20,907 bases of DNA from an uncultured Shinella sp. (GCA_946886325.1 CAMPIK010000004.1:1-20907); one strand, 5' to 3'. Shown: positions 8,427 through 15,779, numbered from the stretch's first letter. The notes: a model not told the origin generated them from the sequence alone. A program made the numbers and translations.

Positions 8427-8434
8427 TGTATACA
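8427..8434. promoter_or_regulatory. Candidate operator of the divergent GntR regulator
   Basis: TGTATACA is a perfect 8-bp palindrome in the matP/matR intergenic region. FCD-type GntR regulators commonly bind short palindromes of the TTGTATACAA type, and the local sequence ATGTATACAA fits that closely. It lies just upstream of the putative matP -35 and 43 bases before the matR start codon, where it could serve autoregulation as well. Confidence 0.5.
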
Positions 8435-8477
8435 AGACGGCGATGTTTGCATATCATGGCCGCGAATTGGGGATGGA

Positions 8478-9152
8478 ATGGCCGAGAACACCTTTCACAA
8501 GCTGAGGGACGAGATCGAGAACGGCATCGTCACGGGCGAATTCGAGCCGGGCGAGCGGCTGGACGAGGTCCAGCTCGCAACGCGCTTCGGCGTGTCGCGC
8601 ACGCCGATCCGCGAGGCGCTGATGCAGTTGAGCGCAATCGGCCTCATTGAAATCCGGCCGCGACGCGGCGCCGTCGTCACCGACCCGGCGCCGCAGCGCG
8701 TCTTCGAGATGTTCGAGGTGATGGCGGAACTGGAGGGCATGGCCGGCGCGCTTGCCGCCCGCCGCCACACCGACGAGGACCGCACCGCGCTGCTCGCCGC
8801 CCACGCGAAGTGCGAGGCCGCCGCACTCAGCGACGAGACGGACCGCTATTATTACGAGAACGAGGTCTTTCACCGCGCGATCTACGCTGCCAGCCACAGC
8901 GGCTTTCTTGAGGAACAGTGCACCGTGCTGCACCGCAGACTTCGCCCCTACCGCCGCCTGCAACTGCGCGTGCGCAACCGGATGAAGGTCTCGCTGCACG
9001 AACATGGCGAAATCGTCGAGGCCATCCTCGCCGCCGACGCCGATGCTGCGCGCGAACGCCTTCGCGGCCACGTGGCGGTCCAGGGCGACCGGTTCAGCGA
9101 CCTCGTCTCGAACCTCGCGCGGCGCGACGGCCGGAAATCGTCGCTCGGCTGA
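8478..9152 (+). CDS. matR: GntR/FCD-family regulator of the malonate operon
   Basis: DNA-binding regulator, probably controlling the divergent matPQMAB operon and itself in response to malonate or a related acid. From the chosen ATG it has 224 residues. A winged-helix GntR domain (about 5-67) contains GEFEPGERLDEVQLATRFGV and SRTPIREALMQL. An all-helical FCD domain (about 75-210) follows, with the usual metal-ligand histidines: H132 in VFHRAIY, H174/H176 in LHEHGEIV, and H198 in LRGHV. The frame stays open far upstream to 8172, but that part is antisense to matP. The ATG at 8478 with GGGGA just upstream begins exactly at the family's N-terminus. The equivalent regulator is called GtrA in S. 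meliloti and MatR in Rhizobium leguminosarum, so the symbol is by analogy. Confidence 0.88.
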   Translation: MAENTFHKLRDEIENGIVTGEFEPGERLDEVQLATRFGVSRTPIREALMQLSAIGLIEIRPRRGAVVTDPAPQRVFEMFEVMAELEGMAGALAARRHTDEDRTALLAAHAKCEAAALSDETDRYYYENEVFHRAIYAASHSGFLEEQCTVLHRRLRPYRRLQLRVRNRMKVSLHEHGEIVEAILAADADAARERLRGHVAVQGDRFSDLVSNLARRDGRKSSLG

Positions 9153-9264
9153 GCTTAATAAATCGAAACAAAAACAGGGATGACTCGCGGCCGGTTCCGA
9201 TGGATGATTGCGGCTGCGGGATCGATACCGCTCACCCGACCAACGAACCGACGAAACGCGACCG

Positions 9265-10002
9265 ATGAACCTGCAGTCCGCCACTGCCGCGTCCAGCACC
9301 CATCACATCCTGCTGGTCGAGGACGACCGCCACATCGCGAGCATGCTGGTCGATCTCTTCATGGACAGTGGCTTTCAGGCCGTGGCCGCCGCGTCCGCCG
9401 TCGAAATGGAGCGGCTGATGCGCAGCCGGAGCTTCGACCTCGTCATCCTCGACGCGATGCTGCCCGGCGAGGACGGTTTCAGCATCTGCCGCCGGCTGCG
9501 GGCGGGTTCCGAGACGCCTATCATGATGCTGACGGCGCTTGGCGAGGATGTCGATCGCATCATCGGCCTGGAGCTCGGCGCCGACGACTACGTGACCAAG
9601 CCCTTCAATTCCCGCGAGCTCGTGGCCCGCATCAAGGCGCTTCTGCGCCGCGCATCCTACGGCGCCGTGCGCACCGACCGCCAGGAAACGCTGTGCTTTG
9701 CCGGCTGGCGGATCGACCCGATGCGCCGGCAGGTGCGCGACCCCGAGGGCGTGCATGTCACGATGACGACGGCGGAGTTCGACGTGCTGCTCGCCTTCTG
9801 CCGCAATCCGGGCATGGTGCTGACGCGCGAACAGCTTCTCGGCCTCACCCATGCGGGCCTTGCCGGCCCCGTCGAGCGCAGCATCGACGTCCATGTCAGC
9901 CGCATCCGCCAGAAGATCGAACCGAACGTGCGCGAACCGAGCTTCATCAAGACCGTCCGGCTCGGCGGTTATCTCTTCACCCCCGATGTCGAGCCGGTCT
10001 GA
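9265..10002 (+). CDS. OmpR-family response regulator
   Basis: Cytosolic transcription factor of a two-component system. It has 245 residues: a receiver domain (about 13-125) with acidic pair E19/D20, phosphoacceptor D63 in LVILDAMLPG, T90 and K112 in VTKPF, then a winged-helix DNA-binding domain (about 145-240) ending in RLGGYLF. The segment GEDVDRIIGLELGADDYVTK is close to E. coli OmpR. The ATG at 9265 is preferred over a TTG at 9208 because the extra 19 residues are polar and unlike any receiver domain; no strong ribosome-binding site precedes either. Its stop codon TGA shares its last base with the ATG of the kinase gene, so the two are translationally coupled. Target genes cannot be identified from the window. 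Confidence 0.9.
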   Translation: MNLQSATAASSTHHILLVEDDRHIASMLVDLFMDSGFQAVAAASAVEMERLMRSRSFDLVILDAMLPGEDGFSICRRLRAGSETPIMMLTALGEDVDRIIGLELGADDYVTKPFNSRELVARIKALLRRASYGAVRTDRQETLCFAGWRIDPMRRQVRDPEGVHVTMTTAEFDVLLAFCRNPGMVLTREQLLGLTHAGLAGPVERSIDVHVSRIRQKIEPNVREPSFIKTVRLGGYLFTPDVEPV

Positions 10003-11414
10003 TGCTGAAATGGTGTTGCGAAGGGCCGATCCGCCGGCAGTTGAAGCTGCTGGCCATACTGCCGATCCTGCTCGTCGCGGTGCTGGCGATCATTGCCGAG
10101 CCCTTCTTTCCCGAGATATCGGAAGTGCCCTATGTCAGCGCGACGGCGGTAAAGGTCGCCTTCGTCGCCGAGCAGGTGAAGAACGCACCGACATCCGAGG
10201 CCGCGGATACCGTGCTTGCCACGGCAGCGGCGAGCGGCCTGACGGCGCGCCGCGTCGACTGGAGCGCGGTTGCAGGCGAAGACGTCGAGCGGGCCAACGG
10301 CCATGATGCCCGGCGGAAGGTTGCGGGAAAGCTCCCCATGGGGCTTGAGAGTTTCGTTCCGGAAGCAAAGCCGGAAACGACCGGAAACTTCCTGATCATC
10401 CGGCTCGACGGTGACAGTGCGCTTGCCTTCACCCTGCCGCAGCGCACGAACGGCTCGTGGCTGACGAGCGAACAGGCGCATATTGCGGGCAAGCTCTTTC
10501 TGGTCGTGACGCCGCTTCTCCTGCTCTCCATCTATGCAAGCCGCATGATCAGCCGCCCGCTGTCGCGCTTTGCAGAGGCGGCGGAGACGCTGAAGCCCGA
10601 CGAGGGACCGGACCGGCCTTTCGCCGAAGAGGGCGCGCTGGAGATGAAGCAGCTTGCCCGCGCGCTGAACGAGATGCGCAGCCGCGTGCGCCGCATGATC
10701 GACGACCGGACCCGTATGCTGCGCGCGATCAGCCACGACCTGCGCACGCCGCTCACCCGCTTGCGGCTGCGCGCCGAACGGTCGAACCAGCCGGAACTGC
10801 GCGCGGCGATCCTGGCCGATGTCGCAAGCCTCGGCGACATGATCGAGGATACGCTGAGCTATCTGAGCAACGATACGCGCAGCGAGCCGGTCGTCCGCTC
10901 TGATCTGCCGAGCCTGATCGGCACGGTCTGCGCCGACTTTTCCGACATGGGCCACGACGTCGCCTATGACGGTCCGGAGCGGCTCGCCTATGGCTGCAAG
11001 CCGCGTTCGCTGGCGCGCGCCGTCACCAACCTCGTCGACAATGCATCGAAGTTCGGCACGACCGTTCGCGTTTCGCTAAAGGGCCTCGCGGACGGTTCGG
11101 TCGAAATCGCCGTTGCCGACGACGGACCCGGGCTCCCGAAGGACTTGCGGCAAAAGGTGCTGGAACCGTTCTTCAAGGCGGATACGGCGCGAACGGCGAC
11201 GGACCGCAGCGGTTTCGGCCTCGGCCTGTCGATCGTCGACGACATCGTGCGCGGCCATGGCGGCGTGCTGTCGCTTGCCGATGGGAAACCGACGGGGCTC
11301 GTCGTCACCATGGTCCTGCCGGCCGAAAACAGGCAGCAGCAGCCCGCATCCGGACGGCAGAAGGCGGGTTCAAGGCACCGCGTCCTGCCCGCCCCGGCGA
11401 CGACCGGCCGCTGA
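10002..11414 (+). CDS. EnvZ-like sensor histidine kinase
   Basis: Membrane sensor kinase, partner of the upstream response regulator. It has 470 residues: TM1 at about 15-33, a periplasmic sensor region of about 130 residues, TM2 at about 163-180, and a HAMP linker from about 180. The HisKA motif AISHDLRTPLTRLRLR has H245 as the phosphorylated residue, followed by an ATPase domain with the N-box NLVDNASKFG (N347), G1 VADDGPGLP (D373) and G2 GFGLGLS (404-410). The HisKA sequence is very close to EnvZ. After the ATPase domain there is a 30-residue basic, Gln/Pro/Ala-rich tail unlike EnvZ. The open frame extends upstream to 9180 only as a shadow of the regulator gene. The signal sensed is not evident; the sensor domain shows no recognised fold. 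Confidence 0.9.
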   Translation: MLKWCCEGPIRRQLKLLAILPILLVAVLAIIAEPFFPEISEVPYVSATAVKVAFVAEQVKNAPTSEAADTVLATAAASGLTARRVDWSAVAGEDVERANGHDARRKVAGKLPMGLESFVPEAKPETTGNFLIIRLDGDSALAFTLPQRTNGSWLTSEQAHIAGKLFLVVTPLLLLSIYASRMISRPLSRFAEAAETLKPDEGPDRPFAEEGALEMKQLARALNEMRSRVRRMIDDRTRMLRAISHDLRTPLTRLRLRAERSNQPELRAAILADVASLGDMIEDTLSYLSNDTRSEPVVRSDLPSLIGTVCADFSDMGHDVAYDGPERLAYGCKPRSLARAVTNLVDNASKFGTTVRVSLKGLADGSVEIAVADDGPGLPKDLRQKVLEPFFKADTARTATDRSGFGLGLSIVDDIVRGHGGVLSLADGKPTGLVVTMVLPAENRQQQPASGRQKAGSRHRVLPAPATTGR

Positions 11415-11529
11415 TACATTTCCGGGCCGATCGCTGGGCAACAACTCTAAATATCTCTTAAACCACGCCCCCGCGCGAACGCGGTAACTCTCTCTCGCCG
11501 GCAAAGTCGCCGCAGGATGGAGAACCGAT

Positions 11530-12093
11530 ATGACGGATGCCGTACCCTTCTTTTGCGCCTGGATGTCGGACCCGCTGCGCGTCGCCTCGATCGTGCCGTC
11601 AAGCTGGGCGCTCGCCGAAGCCATCACGGCGGATATCACGCCGGCGACCGGCCCGGTCATGGAACTCGGGCCGGGAACCGGCGTCTTCACCCGCGCGCTG
11701 CTCTCCCGGGGCATCCAGCAGCGCGACCTGATCCTTGTCGAGAACGGCAAGGAATTCGCGGACCTGATGTGCCTGCGTTTCCCGGAAGCGAAGATCGTTT
11801 GCGCCGATGCCGCCACGCTTTCGAACATCCCGCTCGACGCCGACCGCAAGCCCGGCGCGGTCGTGAGCGGCCTGCCGCTGCTCTCCATGCCGCCCGCAAA
11901 GGTCTTTGCGATCCTCGACGGCGCATTCCGGCAGATGCGGCCTGGCGGCGCCTTCTATCAATTCACCTACGGGCCGCGTTGCCCCGTGTCGCGGCGCATC
12001 CGCGATCTGCTCGACCTGAAGGCGGAAAGCACCGGCTGGGTCTTCGCCAACTTCCCGCCGGCGCAGGTCTATCGCCTGACGCGCCGGACCTGA
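11530..12093 (+). CDS. Small SAM-dependent methyltransferase related to rhizobial phospholipid N-methyltransferase
   Basis: Class I methyltransferase of 187 residues. SAM motif I is ELGPGTG (45-51). VVSGLPLLSMP (111-121) occupies the position of the catalytic-loop NxPY-like motif, and the C-terminal VFANFPPAQVYRL matches the NxPPAxxW/Y ending of Sinorhizobium-type PmtA. The N-terminal SDPLRVASIVPSS corresponds to the substrate-binding segment of PmtA. PmtA methylates phosphatidylethanolamine toward phosphatidylcholine at the inner membrane. This protein is about ten residues shorter at its N-terminus and lacks the basic amphipathic start of PmtA, so it is probably a paralog whose substrate may differ. 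KsgA-like rRNA dimethylases share the fold and are the alternative. It is separated from the kinase gene by 115 bases, so probably has its own promoter. Confidence 0.75.
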   Translation: MTDAVPFFCAWMSDPLRVASIVPSSWALAEAITADITPATGPVMELGPGTGVFTRALLSRGIQQRDLILVENGKEFADLMCLRFPEAKIVCADAATLSNIPLDADRKPGAVVSGLPLLSMPPAKVFAILDGAFRQMRPGGAFYQFTYGPRCPVSRRIRDLLDLKAESTGWVFANFPPAQVYRLTRRT

Positions 12094-12196
12094 ACCGCAT
12101 CCTCCTGCGGGAAATCGCAAATTCGCTGCGGCTCCTCCCTGTTCGTTGCCGGCATTTTGCGGCACAAAGGCCGCCGGACCTCTGGAGGAGACTGGC

Positions 12197-13354
12197 ATGG
12201 ACGTGCGGGCGGGCGATTTTTCGAAGGGTACATTTGTCGGGCGGGTCTGGCTGCCTGATGTCGCCGGGCCGGCGCTCGTCGCACTGCGGGACGGCGTCCT
12301 GTACGACATCACCTCCGCCGACGTGCCGACGATGCGCGATCTGCTGGAGCGCGACGACCCGGCCGCATTCGTCCGGGGTGCGGAGGGGCGCTCCATCGGG
12401 ACGCTGGACGCCATTCTCGAACAATCCGTCGAGCAGACCGGCAATCTTTCCCGCACGCATCTGCTTGCCCCCTGCGATCTCCAGGCCGTCAAGGCCTGCG
12501 GCGTCACCTTTGCCCGCTCCATGATCGAGCGCGTCATCGAGGAGAAGGCCGCCGGCGATCCGGCGCTTGCGCTGAAGGTCCGCGAACGGGTGACCGCGAT
12601 CATCGGCGACAGCCTGCGCGACCTGAAGGCCGGCTCCGACGCTGCCGCCCGCGTCAAGGCGGCGCTCATCGAGGAAGGCGTCTGGTCGCAATATCTCGAG
12701 GTCGGCATCGGCCCGGATGCGGAGGTCTTCACCAAGGCACCCGTTCTCTCCTCGGTCGGCTGGGGCGCCTCCGTCGGGCTGCACCCGATTTCGAAATGGA
12801 ACAATCCCGAGCCGGAGATCGTGCTCGCGGTCGACAGCAAGGGCCGCGTCAAGGGCGCGACGCTCGGCAACGACGTCAACCTGCGCGACGTCGAGGGGCG
12901 GTCGGCCCTGCTGCTCGGCAAGGCGAAGGACAACAATGCCTCCTCCGCAATCGGCCCCTTCATCCGTCTTTTCGACGAGACCTATTCGATCGACGATGTC
13001 CGCAATGCCGATCTCGACCTGCTGATCGAGGGCGAGGACGGGTTCGTTCTGAAGGGCCGCAGCACCATGCGGGAGATCAGCCGCGATCCGCTCGATCTCG
13101 TCGCCCAGACGATCGGCGCGCATCACCAGTATCCTGATGGTTTCATGCTGTTCATGGGCACGCTCTTCGCACCGGTCGAGGATCGCGACACGCCCGGCCA
13201 GGGCTTCACCCACAAGACCGGCGACCGGGTGACGATCTCGAACGGCGAACTCGGCGCGCTCGTCAACACGGTGCGGCTGTCGACCGAATGCCCGCCATGG
13301 GAATTCGGCATCGCGGCCTTGATGCGGAACCTGTCGCAGCGGCATCTGCTTTAG
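12197..13354 (+). CDS. Fumarylacetoacetate-hydrolase-family protein, XylX-like 2-keto-3-deoxy-sugar-acid dehydratase
   Basis: Metal-dependent cytosolic enzyme of the FAH fold. It has 385 residues with an N-terminal domain (about 1-90) and the catalytic FAH domain (about 95-370). The run WNNPEPEIVLAVD (201-213) holds the paired metal-binding glutamates, and GNDVNLRDVEGRS (224-236) the metal-binding Asp. The KACGVTFARSMIERVIEE segment and SQYLEVGIGPDAEVFTK are characteristic of the subgroup containing Caulobacter XylX, which dehydrates 2-keto-3-deoxy-D-xylonate to 2-ketoglutarate semialdehyde. The start at 12197 has an excellent GGAGGAG site; the frame opens earlier at 12146 without one. No other pentose-pathway gene is adjacent, so the precise substrate is inferred from family resemblance only. 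Confidence 0.82.
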   Translation: MDVRAGDFSKGTFVGRVWLPDVAGPALVALRDGVLYDITSADVPTMRDLLERDDPAAFVRGAEGRSIGTLDAILEQSVEQTGNLSRTHLLAPCDLQAVKACGVTFARSMIERVIEEKAAGDPALALKVRERVTAIIGDSLRDLKAGSDAAARVKAALIEEGVWSQYLEVGIGPDAEVFTKAPVLSSVGWGASVGLHPISKWNNPEPEIVLAVDSKGRVKGATLGNDVNLRDVEGRSALLLGKAKDNNASSAIGPFIRLFDETYSIDDVRNADLDLLIEGEDGFVLKGRSTMREISRDPLDLVAQTIGAHHQYPDGFMLFMGTLFAPVEDRDTPGQGFTHKTGDRVTISNGELGALVNTVRLSTECPPWEFGIAALMRNLSQRHLL

Positions 13355-13426
13355 ACCGGAAAGCCGCGTGCCGCGCCGGTCCATCCGACGCAACGCGACC
13401 AAAGCGAAGATCAGGAAGGAACTGCA

Positions 13427-13954
13427 ATGTCCCTCTATGCACTCGACGGTGAAAAGCCCGTTCTCCCGGCCGATTTTTGCTGGGTGGCCGATAGTGCCGC
13501 CGTCATCGGCAAGGTGGAACTCGGCGAGGAGGTGGGCATCTGGTTCGGCGCGGTGCTGCGCGGCGACAACGAATGGATCCGCATCGGGGCACGCACCAAC
13601 CTCCAGGAAATGGTGATGGTCCACACCGACCCCGGCTATCCCGTGACGATCGGCGAGGGCTGCACCATCGGCCATCGCGCCATCGTGCACGGCTGCACGA
13701 TCGGCGACAATTCGCTGATCGGCATGGGCGCGATCGTCCTCAACGGCGCCGTCATCGGCCGCAACTGCCTGATCGGCGCAGGCGCCCTGGTCAAGGAACG
13801 CATGGAAATCCCTGATAACAGCCTCGTCGTCGGCTCGCCGGCCAGGGTCATTCGCGAGATCGATGCCGCCGGCGAAGATGGCCTGCGCAAATCCGCTGCG
13901 AGCTATGTCGCCCGCGCCCGGCAATTCGCAAACGGGCTCACGGCCATCGATTGA
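13427..13954 (+). CDS. Gamma-carbonic-anhydrase-like protein
   Basis: Left-handed beta-helix protein of 175 residues, expected to form a trimer with metal at the subunit interfaces. The three zinc-ligand histidines of the gamma class are in place: H66 in MVHTD, H83 and H88 in GHRAIVHG. Hexapeptide repeats run from about residue 22 to 140 (VIGKVELGEEVGIW, TIGDNSLIGMGAIV, VIGRNCLIGAGALV), followed by a C-terminal helix. It has AGGAA upstream of the ATG. Many bacterial homologs (YrdA, PaaY, CaiE types) have weak or no carbonic anhydrase activity, and some are thioesterases, so activity is uncertain. It lies 72 bases after the XylX-like gene on the same strand and may share its transcript. It converges with the small membrane protein gene across 7 bases. 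Confidence 0.88.
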   Translation: MSLYALDGEKPVLPADFCWVADSAAVIGKVELGEEVGIWFGAVLRGDNEWIRIGARTNLQEMVMVHTDPGYPVTIGEGCTIGHRAIVHGCTIGDNSLIGMGAIVLNGAVIGRNCLIGAGALVKERMEIPDNSLVVGSPARVIREIDAAGEDGLRKSAASYVARARQFANGLTAID

Positions 13955-13961
13955 AGCGCGT

Positions 13962-14255
13962 TCAGACGATGAACATGATGACCAGCCAGAGCGTCGCGAT
14001 CCCCGGCGCGATGGTGCCGCCAATCCGAGAGCCTGCGCTGCTGCGCCAGACCGCGACCCAGAGGAAAAAATTGTAGGGAAGCGGCAGCAGGAAGACGATG
14101 AGGGCCAGCCAGTCCGGATAGCCGATTTCCAGCGCCGCCACGGCCAGGCCGAGAAAGACGAAATTGATCGCCGTGCCGACGATGAGCATGTCGCGAACGA
14201 GCAGGATGATCAGGGGAATGTCGCCGCGCAGGCGCGACTGAAAGAACCGCAGCAT
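13962..14255 (-). CDS. Small membrane protein, unknown function
   Basis: Not recognised. The 97-residue protein begins MLRFFQSRLRGDIP, with a basic cytoplasmic N-terminus, and has three hydrophobic segments (about 13-42, 47-70 and 79-96) ending directly in the membrane (WLVIMFIV). The middle of the chain includes YPDWLALIVFLLPLPYNFFLW. The start at 14255 is the only Met that directly precedes the hydrophobic part; the frame continues upstream to 14558, but that portion is antisense to the DUF2076 gene and lacks protein-like composition. No strong ribosome-binding site is visible (GGGA about 11 bases upstream). A palindrome, GAGCGAT-GTG-ATCGCTC, lies 22 bases before the start. The consistent hydrophobic pattern makes this more likely a real gene than a shadow frame. 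Confidence 0.6.
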   Translation of the reverse strand: MLRFFQSRLRGDIPLIILLVRDMLIVGTAINFVFLGLAVAALEIGYPDWLALIVFLLPLPYNFFLWVAVWRSSAGSRIGGTIAPGIATLWLVIMFIV

Positions 14256-14277
14256 TCCGACGTCGATCCCGATCTCC

Positions 14278-14294
14278 GAGCGATGTGATCGCTC
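14278..14294. promoter_or_regulatory. Palindrome upstream of the small membrane protein gene
   Basis: GAGCGAT, three bases, ATCGCTC is a perfect 7-bp inverted repeat in the noncoding 142 bases between the small membrane protein gene and the DUF2076 gene. It could be an operator or a short 5'-UTR hairpin of the minus-strand gene. No clear -35/-10 pair could be assigned next to it. Confidence 0.3.
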
Positions 14295-14356
14295 TTCCTC
14301 GCACGCTAGCGGGATTTCGTCCAATCTCAGCAGTGACAATTCGGGAATGCAAAGGA

Positions 14357-14385
14357 GACCATGCCCGCGCGATGCAGGCATGGTC
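14357..14385 (-). terminator. Hairpin after the DUF2076 gene
   Basis: A perfect 9-bp stem (GACCATGCC at 14357-14365, GGCATGGTC at 14377-14385) with an 11-base loop begins 13 bases after the DUF2076 stop codon. On the minus strand it is followed by TCCTTTGCATT, a weak T-rich tract, so it is a plausible terminator for that gene. Confidence 0.5.
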
Positions 14386-14397
14386 GAATGGGCGAAC

Positions 14398-14973
14398 TCA
14401 GAAATCGAGGTCGTCGAGGCCGCCGGTATCCACGTCTTCGGCGCCGCCGTCGTCCGCAGTGTTGTTTTCCTGCGATCCGCTGTCGGCCTTGTCGGCGGCA
14501 TTGGCATCGCCGGCAAACATGCCTGCGATCGCGTTGCCGAGCAGCACGCCGCCCGCAACGCCCATGGCTGTCTGAGCCGCCCCGGCCAGAAAGCCGCCGC
14601 CGCGCTGTTGGCCGCCCTGCTGGCCCCAGGGACCGGAGGCCGGTTCCGGCGCCGGCGCGGCGGACATCGGCCGCTGCATAGGCGCGGGCTGCGCCGGGCG
14701 CGACCCGCCGCCGAAGAGGCTCGAAAACAGCCCGCCCGATTGCGGCCGGGACGAGAGTTCGTATTCGAGGTCCTCGATCCGCTGCTGGGCGGCGTTCAGC
14801 GCCTGCTCCTGCACGACGATGGTCTGCGCCATGAAATAGGGCGAGGCCGGTTGTCTTGCGACCTGATCCCTGATCAGGGCTTCCGCTTCCTCGTCGCGTG
14901 GCCCGGCGGTGCGTTCCACCTCGGACAGCTTGCCGAAAAGCCCTTCGATCGCCTGACGATCGTTCTGGTCCAT
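14398..14973 (-). CDS. DUF2076 family protein
   Basis: Protein of 191 residues belonging by pattern to the DUF2076 family, whose function is unknown. The N-terminal region (1-75) is helical and charged with a coiled-coil-like stretch around QTIVVQEQALNAAQQRIEDLEYEL. It is followed by a Gly/Pro/Gln-rich linker (about 78-125) with FSSLFGGG, and a Gly/Ala-rich hydrophobic segment GVAGGVLLGNAIAGMFAG (about 137-155) that could pack against or enter a membrane. The tail is strongly acidic and ends DDLDF. The ATG at 14973 is chosen because AGGAG lies ten bases upstream; the frame is open to 15015 without one. It lies 86 bases downstream of BI-1 on the same strand but behind a strong hairpin, so it is probably a separate or attenuated transcript. 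Confidence 0.8.
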   Translation of the reverse strand: MDQNDRQAIEGLFGKLSEVERTAGPRDEEAEALIRDQVARQPASPYFMAQTIVVQEQALNAAQQRIEDLEYELSSRPQSGGLFSSLFGGGSRPAQPAPMQRPMSAAPAPEPASGPWGQQGGQQRGGGFLAGAAQTAMGVAGGVLLGNAIAGMFAGDANAADKADSGSQENNTADDGGAEDVDTGGLDDLDF

Positions 14974-15000
14974 CTTGTTTGTTCTCCTGGCACTCGGGTG

Positions 15001-15030
15001 AGTTTCCGCGGTCATGCTACCGCGGAAACT
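15001..15030 (-). terminator. Hairpin after the BI-1 gene
   Basis: A perfect 12-bp stem (AGTTTCCGCGGT at 15001-15012, ACCGCGGAAACT at 15019-15030) with a 6-base loop sits 29 bases after the BI-1 stop and 27 bases before the DUF2076 start. No T-run follows on the minus strand, so termination may be partial, but stem strength and position favour a terminator. Confidence 0.6.
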
Positions 15031-15059
15031 GTCCTCAAAATATGTCGGTTGCAGGCGCC

Positions 15060-15779
15060 TTATTCGCGCTCGCCCGTGAAGTTCAAGAGCAGCGTGAAGA
15101 TGTTGACGAAGTTCAGGTAGAGCGACAGCGCGCCGAAGACGGCCATCTTCTGCTGCGACTCCTGGTCGATGTTCTCGGCATACTGTTCCTTGATGTTCTG
15201 CGTGTCCCAGGCGGTCAGGCCGACGAAGACGACGATACCGATGACCGAGATCGCGAACTGGAGCGCGCTGGAGCCGAGGAAGATGTTGACGATCGAGGCG
15301 ATCACCACGCCGATCAGGCCCATGATCAGGAACGAGCCGAACTTCGACAGGTCACGCTTGGTGACATAGCCGTAGAGGCTGGTCGTACCGAACATCGTTG
15401 CGGCGATGAAGAAGGTGCGCGCGATGCTGACGCCGGTGAAGACCAGGAACACCGAGGCGAGCGAAAGGCCCATCACGGCGCAGAAGGCCCAGAAGGTCGT
15501 CTGCGCGGCGCTGGCCGACATCGTCTGGATCTTGAACGAGAAGAAGAAGACGAAGGCGAGCGGCGCCAGCATCACCACCCACTTCAGCGGCGTGGAGAAG
15601 ATCGGCACGTAGAGCGCCGGCGTCGAGCCGACGATGAAGGCGATGAGGCCGGTGATGACGAGGCCGGCGCCCATGTAGTTGTAGACGCGCAGCATGTGCT
15701 GGCGCAGGCCCTCGTCGAAGAGGGCGCCGGACTGTGCCTGCGCGGCGGCATAGCCGAAGCGGTTTGGAGTGGGGTTCAT
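15060..15779 (-). CDS. Bax inhibitor-1 (BI-1/YccA) family membrane protein
   Basis: Inner-membrane protein of 239 residues, the usual size, with about seven hydrophobic segments starting near residue 34 and a soluble N-terminus of about 30 residues containing the FDEGLRQHMLRVYNYMGAGL signature. TAWDTQNIKEQY (about 198-209) near the C-terminus carries the conserved acidic residue thought to work with a second Asp in pH-gated calcium leak, as in Bacillus YetJ. Bacterial homologs include YccA, which protects SecY from FtsH. The start at 15779 has GGAG nearby. It begins 23 bases after the stop of the anti-sigma gene on the same strand, close enough to share its transcript, which would put it under the ECF sigma factor. 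In most alphaproteobacteria its role is uncharacterised. Confidence 0.92.
   Translation of the reverse strand: MNPTPNRFGYAAAQAQSGALFDEGLRQHMLRVYNYMGAGLVITGLIAFIVGSTPALYVPIFSTPLKWVVMLAPLAFVFFFSFKIQTMSASAAQTTFWAFCAVMGLSLASVFLVFTGVSIARTFFIAATMFGTTSLYGYVTKRDLSKFGSFLIMGLIGVVIASIVNIFLGSSALQFAISVIGIVVFVGLTAWDTQNIKEQYAENIDQESQQKMAVFGALSLYLNFVNIFTLLLNFTGERE

Noticed and set aside
8172..8477. Possible 102-residue N-terminal extension of the GntR regulator
   Set aside because: The extension is antisense to matP and crosses the promoter region, while the ATG at 8478 gives an exact GntR N-terminus.
9180..10001. Possible long N-terminal extension of the histidine kinase
   Set aside because: It is the alternative frame of the response regulator gene; the kinase starts at the TGATG junction at 10002.
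11472..11485. CCGCG-CGAA-CGCGG mini-hairpin after the kinase gene
   Set aside because: The 5-bp stem has no T-run and such short GC stems are common by chance here; not strong enough to call a terminator.
12095..12110. CCGCA-TCCTCC-TGCGG mini-hairpin after the methyltransferase gene
   Set aside because: Stem of only five pairs with no T-run; it cannot be told from background.
11963..14023. Minus-strand open frame of 686 codons opposite the XylX-like and gamma-carbonic-anhydrase-like genes
   Set aside because: It spans two well-recognised genes and their gap and shows no domain or realistic composition; it is an antisense shadow.
14361..14681. Plus-strand ATG with a perfect AAAGGAG site opening a 106-codon frame
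   Set aside because: The translation is Arg-rich and antisense to the DUF2076 gene, and the region upstream of the ATG is better explained as the terminator stem of that gene.
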